Source: an uncultured Muribaculaceae bacterium (GTDB taxonomy: Bacteria > Bacteroidota > Bacteroidia > Bacteroidales > Muribaculaceae). From it: 25,135 bases of DNA. Made by a program: the position numbers and the translations under genes. This document shows, one piece after another, positions 1-7,039 of the stretch. Position 1 is the stretch's first letter, and every line of letters begins with the position of its first letter. The DNA lies in assembly GCA_910578035.1 (NCBI GenBank), contig CAJTOB010000022.1:11839-36973 (forward strand). The letters are read 5' to 3'. The notes beneath the pieces were generated by a model. The model had not been told where the DNA came from. It saw nothing but the letters and a program-made list of their open reading frames with translations, and made no database searches.

Positions 1-42
1 GAATATCTTGCGAAATTCACTGATAATCAGACATTGATACGC

Positions 43-63
43 GGGCGCGCCGAACGCGCGCCC
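43..63. repeat. GC-rich hairpin upstream of the phosphopantetheinyl transferase
   Basis: GGGCGCGC at 43-50 and GCGCGCCC at 56-63 are perfect inverted arms around a five-base loop. No T-run follows on the plus strand, so it is not a canonical terminator. It may end an upstream transcript or be a dispersed intergenic hairpin. No gene is visible in bases 1-93. Confidence 0.5.
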
Positions 64-105
64 CTACTGATGATATAACCGATATAGAAACTATTGTATA
101 TACTT

Positions 106-645
106 ATGGAGGCTGATTTTGTGTTCGATGGCGTGGAGGTGTACCTTGCGCATGTGGAGGCGGGAGCGGCGCCGCGCCATGAGCGCGAACGGGCTGCTGT
201 CGGCGCCATGATGCGCGGGCTCTTCGGCGAAGATGCCGTCATTGCACACGACGCACACGGCGCCCCCCGGCTCGAAGGGCGCCCGGAGAGCATATCTGTG
301 AGCCATTCGCGCAATACGGCGGTAATTGCCGTCGACCGTCTCGGCAGAGCCATCGGCATAGACATAGAGGAGCCGCGGGTGCAGTTGCGCCGGGTAGCGC
401 CGCGGGTACTGTCGGAACGCGAGATTGCCCTCTATGGCGGCTCAGACGAAAGTCTTGCGATGGCATGGACGCTCAAGGAAGCGGCCTACAAATGCGCCGG
501 TACGCCCGGTCTCGACTTCCGCCGCGACATATCGCTGCCCGACCGCCCACTGCCCGGCAGCAGAATAAGCGCCGCCGGCAAAACGCTCGAAATCCTCTTC
601 TGCGGCCCGGTCGGCACCGAGTTCATGGCCCTCGTATGTCGGTAA
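106..645 (+). CDS. 4'-phosphopantetheinyl transferase superfamily protein
   Basis: Predicted to transfer the phosphopantetheine arm of CoA to a serine of a carrier protein (acyl carrier protein or similar) in the cytoplasm. The two family signatures are present: GIDIE with acidic residues D86 and E88, which bind magnesium in this family, and WTLKEAAYK at 121-129, containing the conserved W-x-x-K-E-A-x-x-K pattern. At 179 residues it is somewhat shorter than Sfp-type enzymes. The ATG at 106 was chosen; a TTG at 94 is in frame but less likely. It ends about 140 bases before alanine dehydrogenase, which has its own promoter, so the two are probably not one unit. The substrate carrier protein cannot be told from this window. 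Confidence 0.88.
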   Translation: MEADFVFDGVEVYLAHVEAGAAPRHERERAAVGAMMRGLFGEDAVIAHDAHGAPRLEGRPESISVSHSRNTAVIAVDRLGRAIGIDIEEPRVQLRRVAPRVLSEREIALYGGSDESLAMAWTLKEAAYKCAGTPGLDFRRDISLPDRPLPGSRISAAGKTLEILFCGPVGTEFMALVCR

Positions 646-749
646 TGAGGGCTTGGTGCGACATGTCTGAATCGGGTCATACACCATTTTTTTCTGTATG
701 GCATGAAAAAAAGCGGGAGAAAAACATGAATTTTTCGGGGAATTTTGCA

Positions 750-757
750 TAACTTTG
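750..757 (+). promoter_or_regulatory. -7 promoter box for alanine dehydrogenase
   Basis: TAACTTTG matches the Bacteroidetes -7 consensus TAnnTTTG exactly. Transcription would begin near 764, giving a leader of about 24 bases to the ATG at 788. No good -33 TTTG is visible at the usual spacing. The box lies inside the in-frame extension that starts at 755, which argues for the ATG at 788. Confidence 0.55.
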
Positions 758-787
758 GCGCGAAACCATAAAACACTATCTGACACC

Positions 788-1894
788 ATGATTATTGGAA
801 TTCCTAAGGAAATCAAAAACAACGAAAACCGCGTGGGTATGACCCCGGCGGGTGTCCGCGAGCTTGTGGCACACGGCCACACAGTCTATGTACAGCACAC
901 TGCCGGCGAAGGCAGCGGCTTTGCAGACAGCGAATATACGGCAGCGGGAGCTGCGATTCTGCCTGCAATCGAAGATGTATATGCCATCGCCGAAATGATT
1001 ATCAAGGTGAAAGAACCTATCGAGCCCGAGTACAAGCTCGTGAAAAAAGGTCAGCTGCTTTTCACCTACTTCCACTTTGCCTGCGACAAGGCTCTCACCG
1101 AGGCCATGATGGCATCGGGCGCCACATGTATCGCCTATGAGACTGTGGTAGGACGCCAGGGCGGTCTTCCGCTGCTCATACCTATGAGCGAGGTTGCGGG
1201 CCGCATGTCGGTTCAGGAAGGCGCCCGTTTCCTGGAGAAGCCCCAGGGAGGCCGCGGCATTCTGCTCGGCGGTGTTCCGGGTGTGAAACCGGCCAAGGTG
1301 CTTGTGCTCGGCGCCGGCGTGGTAGGACGCAACGCCGCCCTTATGGCCGCTGGTCTGGGCGCTGATGTCACCATCACCGATATTTCTCTTCCGACCCTGC
1401 GCCACGTTGCCGAGACGATGCCCCGCAATGTGAAGACACTGTATTCGTCGCGCCACAACATAGAGCAGGAACTCCCCTCGACCGACCTCGTAATCGGCTC
1501 CGTGCTCATTCCCGGCGCCAAGGCTCCCCACCTGGTGATAGCCGATATGCTCAAGCTCATGCGCCCCGGCACCGTGCTTGTAGACGTTGCCATCGACCAG
1601 GGCGGCTGCTTCGAAACCTCGCACGCCACAACCCACTCCGAGCCCATATATACTGTCGACGGTATTGTGCACTATGCCGTTGCCAATATACCGGGTGCGG
1701 TGCCATATACCTCTACCCTCGCCCTCACAAACGCCACTCTGCCCTATGCGCTGCTTCTTGCCGACAAGGGCTGGGAGGCAGCCTGCCAGGCAGAACCCGG
1801 CCTGAAACCGGGCGTGAACATCGTCGACGGCAAGATTGTTTTCAAAGCCGTTGCCGAGGCATGGAATCTGCCCTATACTCCGCTTGAACTATAA
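788..1894 (+). CDS. ald: alanine dehydrogenase
   Basis: Catalyses NAD-dependent, reversible oxidative deamination of L-alanine to pyruvate and ammonium in the cytoplasm, linking alanine to carbon and nitrogen metabolism. The protein has 368 residues, the usual length. With the ATG at 788 the known active-site residues fall at the family's standard numbers: R15 (ENRVG), K75 (KVKEP), H96 (YFHFACD) and D270 (VDVAIDQGG). A Rossmann nucleotide-binding motif GAGVVG lies at 175-180. This numbering match strongly supports the chosen start over the upstream TTG at 755. It stands alone between its own promoter and a terminator. The confusable relative, the N-terminal half of NAD(P) transhydrogenase alpha, is less likely given the length and the full set of Ald residues. 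Confidence 0.97.
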   Translation: MIIGIPKEIKNNENRVGMTPAGVRELVAHGHTVYVQHTAGEGSGFADSEYTAAGAAILPAIEDVYAIAEMIIKVKEPIEPEYKLVKKGQLLFTYFHFACDKALTEAMMASGATCIAYETVVGRQGGLPLLIPMSEVAGRMSVQEGARFLEKPQGGRGILLGGVPGVKPAKVLVLGAGVVGRNAALMAAGLGADVTITDISLPTLRHVAETMPRNVKTLYSSRHNIEQELPSTDLVIGSVLIPGAKAPHLVIADMLKLMRPGTVLVDVAIDQGGCFETSHATTHSEPIYTVDGIVHYAVANIPGAVPYTSTLALTNATLPYALLLADKGWEAACQAEPGLKPGVNIVDGKIVFKAVAEAWNLPYTPLEL

Positions 1895-1916
1895 GCGGAC
1901 TCTGATTGTTGCATAG

Positions 1917-1961
1917 AAAGTCAGGATAATGCGTCGCCCGCGGCCATTATCTTGACTTTTT
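1917..1961 (+). terminator. Rho-independent terminator after ald
   Basis: A 15-base stem (1917-1931 with 1945-1959, one G:U pair) encloses a 13-base loop, and the 3' arm runs into a T5 stretch. It lies 22 bases after the ald stop codon. Confidence 0.85.
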
Positions 1962-1995
1962 AAACCTGATAAAATCTTCTAATCCTGTCATTTCG

Positions 1996-3678
1996 ATGAA
2001 ACTGTCGCACCGATTCAGCTCTCTCTGCATTGCCGTGTCTGCAGCTTTCTGTGCATGGGGCGCCGCCCCTGCCGGCTACTACACATCGCTAAACGGCAAA
2101 AAAGAAGGCGAACTCAAAACCGCCGTCTACAACATTGTAAGCAAATTTACCCGCATCAGCTCTTATTCCGACCTGCCGCGCTATTTCCAGACGACCGACG
2201 TCTACCCCGATTCGCGCCGCTGGTGGGATATGTACTCCGACATACCGCTCTACGCCCCGTCGTTCAGCGGCCTCAACCGCGAGCACTCTTTCCCCAAAAG
2301 CTGGTGGGGCGGCTCGACATCGGTCGGCGCATACGTAGACCTCAATCACCTCTACCCGTCTGAAATGAAAGCCAACACCGCCAAGAGCAATTACCCTCTG
2401 GGCGAGGTGAACCGCTCGAGCACTATTAAATTCGACAACGGCGTGTGCCAGGTGGGCTATCCCGTGGCAGGCCAGGGGGGCGGCGCGGCCCTTGTCTTCG
2501 AGCCAAACGAAGAGTATAAGGGCGACTTTGCGCGCACATATTTCTATATGGCTACCTGCTATCAGGACCTTACCTGGAAATATACCTATATGGTGAGCCA
2601 GAACCTTTATCCGACGCTCAACAACTGGTCTATCAATCTGCTCATGAAGTGGCACCGCGAAGACCCCGTGAGCCAGAAGGAGCGCGACCGCAACGATGCC
2701 GTCTATGGTTTCCAGAACAACCGAAATCCATTTATCGACATGCCCGAACTGGCCGAATATCTCTGGGGCACGAAGGTCGGCGAGACTTTCAGCCCCGGCG
2801 AAGTGGTGATACCCCCGCAGGGCGACCCTGAACTCCTCGCTCCCTCGCGCGACATGGAGCTGCAGTTCGGCCAGGTGGCGCTGGGCAATTCGGCCTCGTC
2901 GCTGCTTTTCGTTCACGGCCTGAATCTACAGGGCAAAATCGGCGTCACGGTCTACGCCAACACCAAAATAGGCCAGGACAAGACACACGCGGCTATGTTC
3001 AAGGCTGCCGACAGCAACATCGACGCTTCGGCTGTATGCTCTGACGAGGGCACATGGCTGCGCATCAACTACACCCCGACCGAAATCGGAACGCATGAGA
3101 CCACTCTCCTGCTGAGCTATGCGGGCGGCTCGCGCCCGGTGATTCTGCGCGGCGAGTGCCTGCCCGTGCCGGTGCTTTCGGCCTGCAGGGCCACAGACCC
3201 CACCGACATCGAGTCGGACCGCTACACGGCCAACTGGGAGGCTCCCGAGAATGAGGATATCGATTATTTCGTGGTGACCCGCACTCGCTATGTCAACGGC
3301 TCGCAGTTTGTAGAGGAGCTCGTGGCGGAGGATACCTCGCTCGAGATTGTCGGCTTCAACGAGTCGGACAAGGAGTCGTATTCGGTTCAGAGCGTGCGCC
3401 TGGACGTTCGTTCGCCGATGTCTAACGTTGTCTTCGTAGGCCACTCGGGCATCACAGGCGTCGAGACCGAGCAACCGCTTATTATCCAGACTTTCCCGGG
3501 CATTATGCGAATTGTGTGCAGCGACACCCAGACCGGCTGCCGCATCTACGACAGCGCGGGCCGCATGGTGCGCTATATCGACAGCGTAGACAACAACACC
3601 GACATCGACATGCCTTACGGCGTATTCTTCGTTGTCACCGACCAGCACCCGACTCCGGTCAAAGTCGCTATTCGATAG
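1996..3678 (+). CDS. secreted endonuclease I family nuclease with Ig/FN3-like and T9SS sorting domains
   Basis: A predicted extracellular or surface non-specific nuclease of the endonuclease I (EndA/Vvn) type. Residues 1-22 form a signal peptide. The catalytic domain spans about 25-260: NREHSFPKSWW at 94-104 carries the His97 expected to be the general base, DLNHLYPSE at 115-123 and KSNYPLGEV at 130-138 carry metal- and substrate-binding residues, and NRNPFIDMPELAEYLWG closes the domain near 241-257. An Ig-like beta domain (about 270-385) and an FN3-like domain (about 395-485) follow. The last 70 residues end in YGVFFVV...VKVAIR, resembling a type IX secretion sorting domain. The 560-residue length fits secreted multi-domain versions of this family. 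A role in nucleic acid scavenging is inferred. A GC-rich repeat begins directly at its stop codon. Confidence 0.9.
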   Translation: MKLSHRFSSLCIAVSAAFCAWGAAPAGYYTSLNGKKEGELKTAVYNIVSKFTRISSYSDLPRYFQTTDVYPDSRRWWDMYSDIPLYAPSFSGLNREHSFPKSWWGGSTSVGAYVDLNHLYPSEMKANTAKSNYPLGEVNRSSTIKFDNGVCQVGYPVAGQGGGAALVFEPNEEYKGDFARTYFYMATCYQDLTWKYTYMVSQNLYPTLNNWSINLLMKWHREDPVSQKERDRNDAVYGFQNNRNPFIDMPELAEYLWGTKVGETFSPGEVVIPPQGDPELLAPSRDMELQFGQVALGNSASSLLFVHGLNLQGKIGVTVYANTKIGQDKTHAAMFKAADSNIDASAVCSDEGTWLRINYTPTEIGTHETTLLLSYAGGSRPVILRGECLPVPVLSACRATDPTDIESDRYTANWEAPENEDIDYFVVTRTRYVNGSQFVEELVAEDTSLEIVGFNESDKESYSVQSVRLDVRSPMSNVVFVGHSGITGVETEQPLIIQTFPGIMRIVCSDTQTGCRIYDSAGRMVRYIDSVDNNTDIDMPYGVFFVVTDQHPTPVKVAIR

Positions 3679-3715
3679 GCGGCTGGGCTGTTGGGCTGTT
3701 AGGCTGACGGGCTGT
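3679..3715. repeat. GGCTG-rich intergenic repeat abutting a stop codon
   Basis: Irregular tandem units of the form GGCTG(TT)GG start immediately after the TAG at 3676-3678. The 13-base string TAGGCGGCTGGGC, including the stop codon, recurs at 22875-22887 after another gene, followed there by related units. Confidence 0.6.
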
Positions 3716-3992
3716 AGCCGCATAGCGGCAAGGAGCTGCGGAGCAGCGTTTATAGTAATAGCCTATGCGCAAGCGCGCCTTTGGTGCGCGCAGCCATAGG
3801 TTTCGACGACAAATAGAAAAAAACCGAGCTGCGTAGCTGCGATATAATCTGCACGATGTGTCGCAGCTACGCAGCTCATCTTTTTTGTATCGTAATCCAC
3901 ATACCCGTGCTGCGCGCACCAAAGGCGCGCTTGCGCGGGCCTATTATTGTCAGCGCTGCTCCGCAGCAATTTGCCGCTACGCGGCTGACGGG
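3702..3992. repeat. large nested palindromic element with 10-base flanking direct repeats
   Basis: Outer arms at 3716-3794 and 3909-3986 are inverted copies of about 78 bases with only scattered mismatches. An inner perfect 17-base inverted repeat lies at 3826-3842 and 3861-3877. The arms are themselves chains of tiny hairpins (GCCGC/GCGGC, GCTGC/GCAGC, GCGC/GCGC). The decamer GGCTGACGGG occurs at both borders (3702-3711 and 3983-3992), resembling a target-site duplication. No convincing ORF lies inside. It may be a REP-like or MITE-like element; as RNA it would fold into one long structure. Confidence 0.75.
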
Positions 3993-4020
3993 TCGTTGGG
4001 CCTTATCTAAATAAAGAGTC

Positions 4021-4072
4021 GAAAGAGTCAAGAGGATTGGCGTATAGGCCGTTCTCTTGACTCTTTCAACTT
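4021..4072 (+). terminator. hairpin terminator, possibly bidirectional
   Basis: GAAAGAGTCAAGAG (4021-4034) pairs perfectly with CTCTTGACTCTTTC (4054-4067) around a 19-base loop, followed on the plus strand by AACTTTTT. It may end transcription of the nuclease gene after the palindromic element, and may also serve the minus-strand gene that ends at 4120. Confidence 0.7.
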
Positions 4073-4087
4073 TTTACTTTATAAACC

Positions 4088-4122
4088 CGCCGGCTAAGGC
4101 TAAAAAACGCCGGATAAGGCTA
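4088..4122. repeat. short direct repeat overlapping the stop of the GH51 remnant
   Basis: The 15-base units CGCCGGCTAAGGCTA (4088-4102) and CGCCGGATAAGGCTA (4108-4122) differ at one base. The second includes the stop codon of the minus-strand gene (TAG at 4122-4120). Confidence 0.5.
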
Positions 4123-4626
4123 CTGAACGCGGACTTTGCGGTTGTTGACGATGTAGATGCCGGGGGCGAGGCCTGCGGTGGCTTCGGCGGGGTCTACGGC
4201 TTTGCGAATGAGCATGCCGGCGACGGTGTAGACGTTGACGAGGCCTGTCTCGCCCTCGACGCAGTTTATGCCCCAGTAGCCGGTGTTGTAGATGCCGTCG
4301 CCGGCATTTTTCAGATTGAGGCGCAAGGCGGCGCCCTGAGCCGCGTTCATGAGGCCGTCGGTCTGCTTCGCCATGGTGCAGTCGCCCTTGCGGCTCCAAT
4401 AGTCGAGCGAGCCGTCTTCGAACGAGCGGTTGCGGATCAGCTCGGCATAGATGCCGCCGTCGCCGGCGTTGTTGATTTCCTCATAGAAAATGCCGTAGTG
4501 GAGGTCGCCGATACGCGGGCCGCGGTCGGCGGCGTCGATGGCAAGCTTCACCTGGGCGGAAGCAGCAACAGAGGTCGCGGCAAGCAGTGCAGCTGCCGTG
4601 AAAGCTCTGAAATAAAAAGAAGACAT
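4120..4626 (-). CDS. GH51 alpha-L-arabinofuranosidase remnant: N-terminus joined to T9SS sorting domain, catalytic core missing
   Basis: Residues 1-24 are a signal peptide ending in ASA. Residues about 40-72 (IGDLHYGIFYEEINNAGDGG, then AELIRNRSFED) are the hallmark opening of Bacteroidetes GH51 arabinofuranosidases, and up to about 126 (GYWGINCVEGET) the sequence continues like the N-terminal part of such enzymes. From about residue 127 it jumps to VNVYTVAGMLIRKA...LAPGIYIVNNRKVRVQ, a typical type IX secretion sorting domain. The whole catalytic barrel is absent: 168 residues against well over 600 for the family. The frame stays open, so this looks like an in-frame internal deletion (junction near base 4250). 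It cannot have arabinofuranosidase activity. It could still be expressed and exported; a promoter box lies upstream. Confidence 0.8.
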   Translation of the reverse strand: MSSFYFRAFTAAALLAATSVAASAQVKLAIDAADRGPRIGDLHYGIFYEEINNAGDGGIYAELIRNRSFEDGSLDYWSRKGDCTMAKQTDGLMNAAQGAALRLNLKNAGDGIYNTGYWGINCVEGETGLVNVYTVAGMLIRKAVDPAEATAGLAPGIYIVNNRKVRVQ

Positions 4627-4672
4627 GTCGAATAAGTGTATTTAAGGTTAGGTCATATACGGTTTACGGCCA

Positions 4673-4703
4673 CAAAATTAGCAAGATAAACCCAAACCAC
4701 ACA
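4673..4703 (-). promoter_or_regulatory. promoter of the GH51 remnant
   Basis: On the minus strand TAATTTTG (4680-4673) matches the -7 consensus, with TGTG (4703-4700, one mismatch to TTTG) 19 bases upstream. The predicted start near 4666 gives a leader of about 40 bases. Confidence 0.5.
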
Positions 4704-4725
4704 CCCTTTTAACATTTTTATGGAT

Positions 4726-4779
4726 TTAAACCGCGACAAACACCGCATTGCAAAAATACTCGAACTCTGTACTATTCAT
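4726..4779 (-). pseudogene. 5' remnant of a fifth copy of the small membrane protein gene (type A)
   Basis: An ATG at 4779 opens a 17-codon frame reading MNSTEFEYFCNAVFVAV before a stop. The first 13 residues and their DNA match the start of the type A gene at 7030 (MNRTEFEYFLNAV). Similarity ends abruptly where the other copies continue with HYC. It lies 17 bases after the last intact copy, so it marks the broken end of the array. Confidence 0.65.
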
Positions 4780-4796
4780 GGTTTATCAGAAATAAA

Positions 4797-5351
4797 TTAC
4801 CATAGCCACACCGCCCACATAGCGGCGATGCCTGCAACAGTCATTACGACTGCGCCAAGGCAGAATGCCGTGGTTATCCGCGACCATTTTTTATGCCAAC
4901 TATCGTCTTCTTTCTCAAATTCCTTGAAAAACTTCAGATAGCGGTCTTTCTTGAAAATAGCTCTGTCGACAAATATAAAAGCCAACATAACCGGAAGTAT
5001 AAATGCAATAACTACAGCGAGGTTGAAGTCATCAAAATACCTTATAGCCAAGGCGGCAAAAACAAACGATAATATTCCGGGATAACAGGCAAAGAAAAAA
5101 TCGAATAGATTATGAGCCATTATGAAGGCCCAACCTCCATTTGGATTATCGCAATATTCACTCCACTCCCTCATATTCTTAACTTTACGCTCTTCGAATT
5201 TTGCTCTGTATGCCGACGTAAATAAACACTTCGAGATAGGTGACAATATTGAGAATACAACCTTTTGCGTAAATCTCTGAGATTTTTTCTGATTTAGCCA
5301 AAGGCAATAGTGCACCGCATTGAGGAAATACTCAAACTTTTTACGATTCAT
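4797..5351 (-). CDS. small membrane protein, type B copy 2 (candidate immunity protein)
   Basis: I do not recognise a named family. The ATG at 5351 gives 184 residues and an N-terminus (MNRKKFEYFLNAVHYCLW) shared with the neighbouring copies; an upstream in-frame start at 5375 would overlap the previous gene. Three likely membrane segments lie at about 82-103, 110-128 and 161-184, with a charged stretch between the second and third holding the array-wide motif YLKxFxxFEKEDxxWHxKWSRxT. It ends in AVWLW, as type B copy 1 ends in VVLLW. It follows type A copy 2 by 10 bases and is the last complete gene of the RHS operon. Its run of six A near codon 22 is in frame, unlike type B copy 1. An immunity role is inferred from position, topology and duplication. 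Confidence 0.75.
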   Translation of the reverse strand: MNRKKFEYFLNAVHYCLWLNQKKSQRFTQKVVFSILSPISKCLFTSAYRAKFEERKVKNMREWSEYCDNPNGGWAFIMAHNLFDFFFACYPGILSFVFAALAIRYFDDFNLAVVIAFILPVMLAFIFVDRAIFKKDRYLKFFKEFEKEDDSWHKKWSRITTAFCLGAVVMTVAGIAAMWAVWLW

Positions 5352-5361
5352 AATTAATGCA

Positions 5362-5814
5362 TTAATGCGGGCCAAGTAGAATCATTGCGAATATGCCACC
5401 AATGAAGGAGAGGACAGCACCGATGCAGAACAGGGTCGTTATCCGCGACCATTTCTTATGCCAGCGCTCATCTTCTTTCTCGAACTTCCTGAAATATTTC
5501 AGATAGCGGTCATTAGCGTAAAGGGCCTTGTACAAAGGGATATAACACACACCCGCAGGACAGAATATTAGAATTAACATGACTAATGAAGATACATTCC
5601 CATATAACCTTTCTCCCAAACCGAATAGGGCAAACGAAATGAACAGTGGGTAGCATGAATAAAAATTCCCCATCCAACGATGTGCCAAGACTATAAGGTA
5701 GCCATCTTTACCATTAAGGTATAAATCATCCCATTGCGGTAGATATTTCCGTTTATTTTCATAATATTTTTCCCTAAAATTTTTTGTAAAAAGATACTTA
5801 AGCGGAGAAAACAA
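5362..5814 (-). CDS. small membrane protein, type A copy 2, C-terminal body (frameshifted gene)
   Basis: This frame encodes the region equivalent to residue 35 onward of type A copy 1 (FSPLKYLFT...MILLGPH), with the same three membrane segments and the FEKEDERWHKKWSRIT motif. The expected N-terminus lies in another frame starting at ATG 5915, and the frames are separated by a run of seven A (minus strand, 5852-5846). One extra A would give a continuous 184-residue protein, exactly the length of copy 1. The residues around the shift (KKNYKYTRRCGDKLFSPLK) then align with copy 1 without gaps. The first possible start in this frame is a weak TTG at 5814. It is either a pseudogene, slippage-dependent, or a homopolymer sequencing error. 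Confidence 0.65.
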   Translation of the reverse strand: MFSPLKYLFTKNFREKYYENKRKYLPQWDDLYLNGKDGYLIVLAHRWMGNFYSCYPLFISFALFGLGERLYGNVSSLVMLILIFCPAGVCYIPLYKALYANDRYLKYFRKFEKEDERWHKKWSRITTLFCIGAVLSFIGGIFAMILLGPH

Positions 5815-5915
5815 TTTATCACCGCATCTTCTCGTATATTTATAATTTTTTTAAATCCAATCCAGATGCAATAATGGACCGCATTGAGAAAATACTCGAA
5901 ATTTTTCCAAGTCAT
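5691..5915 (-). pseudogene. N-terminal fragment of type A copy 2 in the shifted frame
   Basis: The ATG at 5915 reads MTWKNFEYFLNAVHYCIW, the conserved N-terminus of the array. After the A7 run at 5852-5846 it runs out of frame for about 50 codons and stops at 5691. It starts only 5 bases after the stop of type B copy 1 (5921), keeping the tight operon spacing. It belongs with the body at 5814-5362. Confidence 0.65.
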
Positions 5916-5920
5916 AATTA

Positions 5921-6385
5921 TTACCATAACAAAACAACCCATATTGCAATCATGGAGATTACAAACATTAAAATTGCGCCAAGGCAGAATGCTATGGTAA
6001 AGCGCGACCATTTTCTATGCCACTGCTCGTCTTCTTTCTCAAAATTTTTGAAGTACTTCAAATAGCGTTCATTTTTGACAACAGCTCTGTCTACATATAT
6101 AAAAGCCAATATACCCGGTGCAATAAAAGCAAGGAGCACAATTAAGTTAAAATCACCGAATATCCTTATTGCCACGCCTGCAAGAATAAACGAAAATAGC
6201 CCCGGATAACAAGCGAATAAGAAATCAAACACATTATGAGCCATGGAGAAGCTCCAACCATTTGATTTATTGCTATAATCTCTCCATTTTTTCAAATTCG
6301 CAGTCTGACGTTCATAAAGTTTTATTTTGTATGACGAAGAACACTCAGCGATAAAAGACATTAATGAGAATACAGCCTTTTGCAT
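5921..6385 (-). CDS. small membrane protein, type B copy 1, C-terminal body (frameshifted gene)
   Basis: The 154-residue frame matches type B copy 2 (AHNxFDFxFACYPG, the FEKEDEQWHRKWSRFT motif, hydrophobic end VVLLW) and has the same three membrane segments. The internal ATG at 6385 corresponds to about residue 28 of the full protein. The missing N-terminus is in another frame from ATG 6465, split at a run of seven A (minus strand, 6404-6398). One more A would give a continuous 181-residue protein. Whether translation from 6385 makes a functional truncated protein is unknown. Like its neighbours, it could be an immunity protein to the RHS toxin; this is inference. Confidence 0.65.
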   Translation of the reverse strand: MQKAVFSLMSFIAECSSSYKIKLYERQTANLKKWRDYSNKSNGWSFSMAHNVFDFLFACYPGLFSFILAGVAIRIFGDFNLIVLLAFIAPGILAFIYVDRAVVKNERYLKYFKNFEKEDEQWHRKWSRFTIAFCLGAILMFVISMIAIWVVLLW

Positions 6386-6465
6386 AATTCTCTGAGCTTT
6401 TTTTCATTAAGCCATAGGCAATAATGGACCGCATTGCAAAAATACTCAAACTTTTTACGATTCAT
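6361..6465 (-). pseudogene. N-terminal fragment of type B copy 1 in the shifted frame
   Basis: From ATG 6465 it reads MNRKKFEYFCNAVHYCLW and then LNEKK, followed after the A7 run by 11 unrelated residues and a stop at 6361-6363. It begins 10 bases after the stop of type A copy 1, with a junction sequence that is near-identical to the junction between copies at 5362/5351. Confidence 0.65.
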
Positions 6466-6475
6466 AATTAATGCA

Positions 6476-7030
6476 TTAATGCGGGCCAAGTAAAATCATT
6501 GCGAATATGCCACCGATGAAGAAGAGGGCGGCACCGACACAGAATAGGGTCGTTATACGCGACCATTTCCGATGCCATTGCTCATCTTCTTTCTCGAATT
6601 TCTTGAAATATTTAAGATAGCGGTCCTTGGTATATAGCGCCTTGTAAACCGGAATATAACATATCCCCGAGGGTACAAATATCAGAACAAGAGCTACAAA
6701 AGAATTCAAGCCACCAAACAACCGAGTACCGAGACCTAATAGAGAAAAGGAAAGGAAAAGAGGATAACATGTACAAAAAGTTCCCATCAAGTGATGAGCC
6801 CATGCAACACAAAAGCCATTTTTGTCATTATAATATAAATCGTTAAATTGAGGCTCTAATTTCAGTTTGCTTTCATGATATCTTTTCCTGAAATTGTCCG
6901 TGAATAGATATTTTAAAGGAGAAAATAATACGTCACCCAATTTCTCCATAAACGCATATACCTTAATCTGCCACCGCCACAGACAGTAGTGCACCGCATT
7001 CAAGAAATACTCGAACTCTGTCCTATTCAT
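6476..7030 (-). CDS. small membrane protein, type A copy 1 (candidate cognate immunity protein)
   Basis: An intact 184-residue protein of no family I can name. It starts 9 bases after the RHS stop codon, the usual place for a cognate immunity gene in a polymorphic toxin operon. Residues 1-18 (MNRTEFEYFLNAVHYCLW) are the array-wide N-terminus. Likely membrane segments lie at about 82-102, 108-128 and 160-182, the second and third separated by a charged loop with YLKYFKKFEKEDEQWHRKW. No signal peptide or catalytic motif is visible. Multi-pass membrane immunity proteins are known for pore-forming colicins, which fits the hydrophobic glycine-rich C-terminus of the RHS protein. Immunity function is inferred, not shown. 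Confidence 0.78.
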   Translation of the reverse strand: MNRTEFEYFLNAVHYCLWRWQIKVYAFMEKLGDVLFSPLKYLFTDNFRKRYHESKLKLEPQFNDLYYNDKNGFCVAWAHHLMGTFCTCYPLFLSFSLLGLGTRLFGGLNSFVALVLIFVPSGICYIPVYKALYTKDRYLKYFKKFEKEDEQWHRKWSRITTLFCVGAALFFIGGIFAMILLGPH

Positions 7031-7039
7031 AATTAATAA

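Noticed and set aside
687..712. AT hairpin (T7C pairing with GA7) between the transferase gene and ald
   Set aside because: Only A:T pairs and one G:C, with no T-run after it; too weak to call a terminator.
776..1672. Long minus-strand frame opposite alanine dehydrogenase (298 codons)
   Set aside because: It is a shadow caused by GC-rich codon use; its product has no recognisable motifs, and ald on the other strand is certain.
3679..4119. CRISPR array or tRNA in the repeat-rich intergenic stretch
   Set aside because: Repeats are inverted rather than regularly spaced direct repeats, and no cloverleaf with a TTCRA arm was found.
4057..4635. Plus-strand frame of 192 codons
   Set aside because: Antisense to the GH51 remnant, whose signal peptide, GH51 motif and sorting tail are clear.
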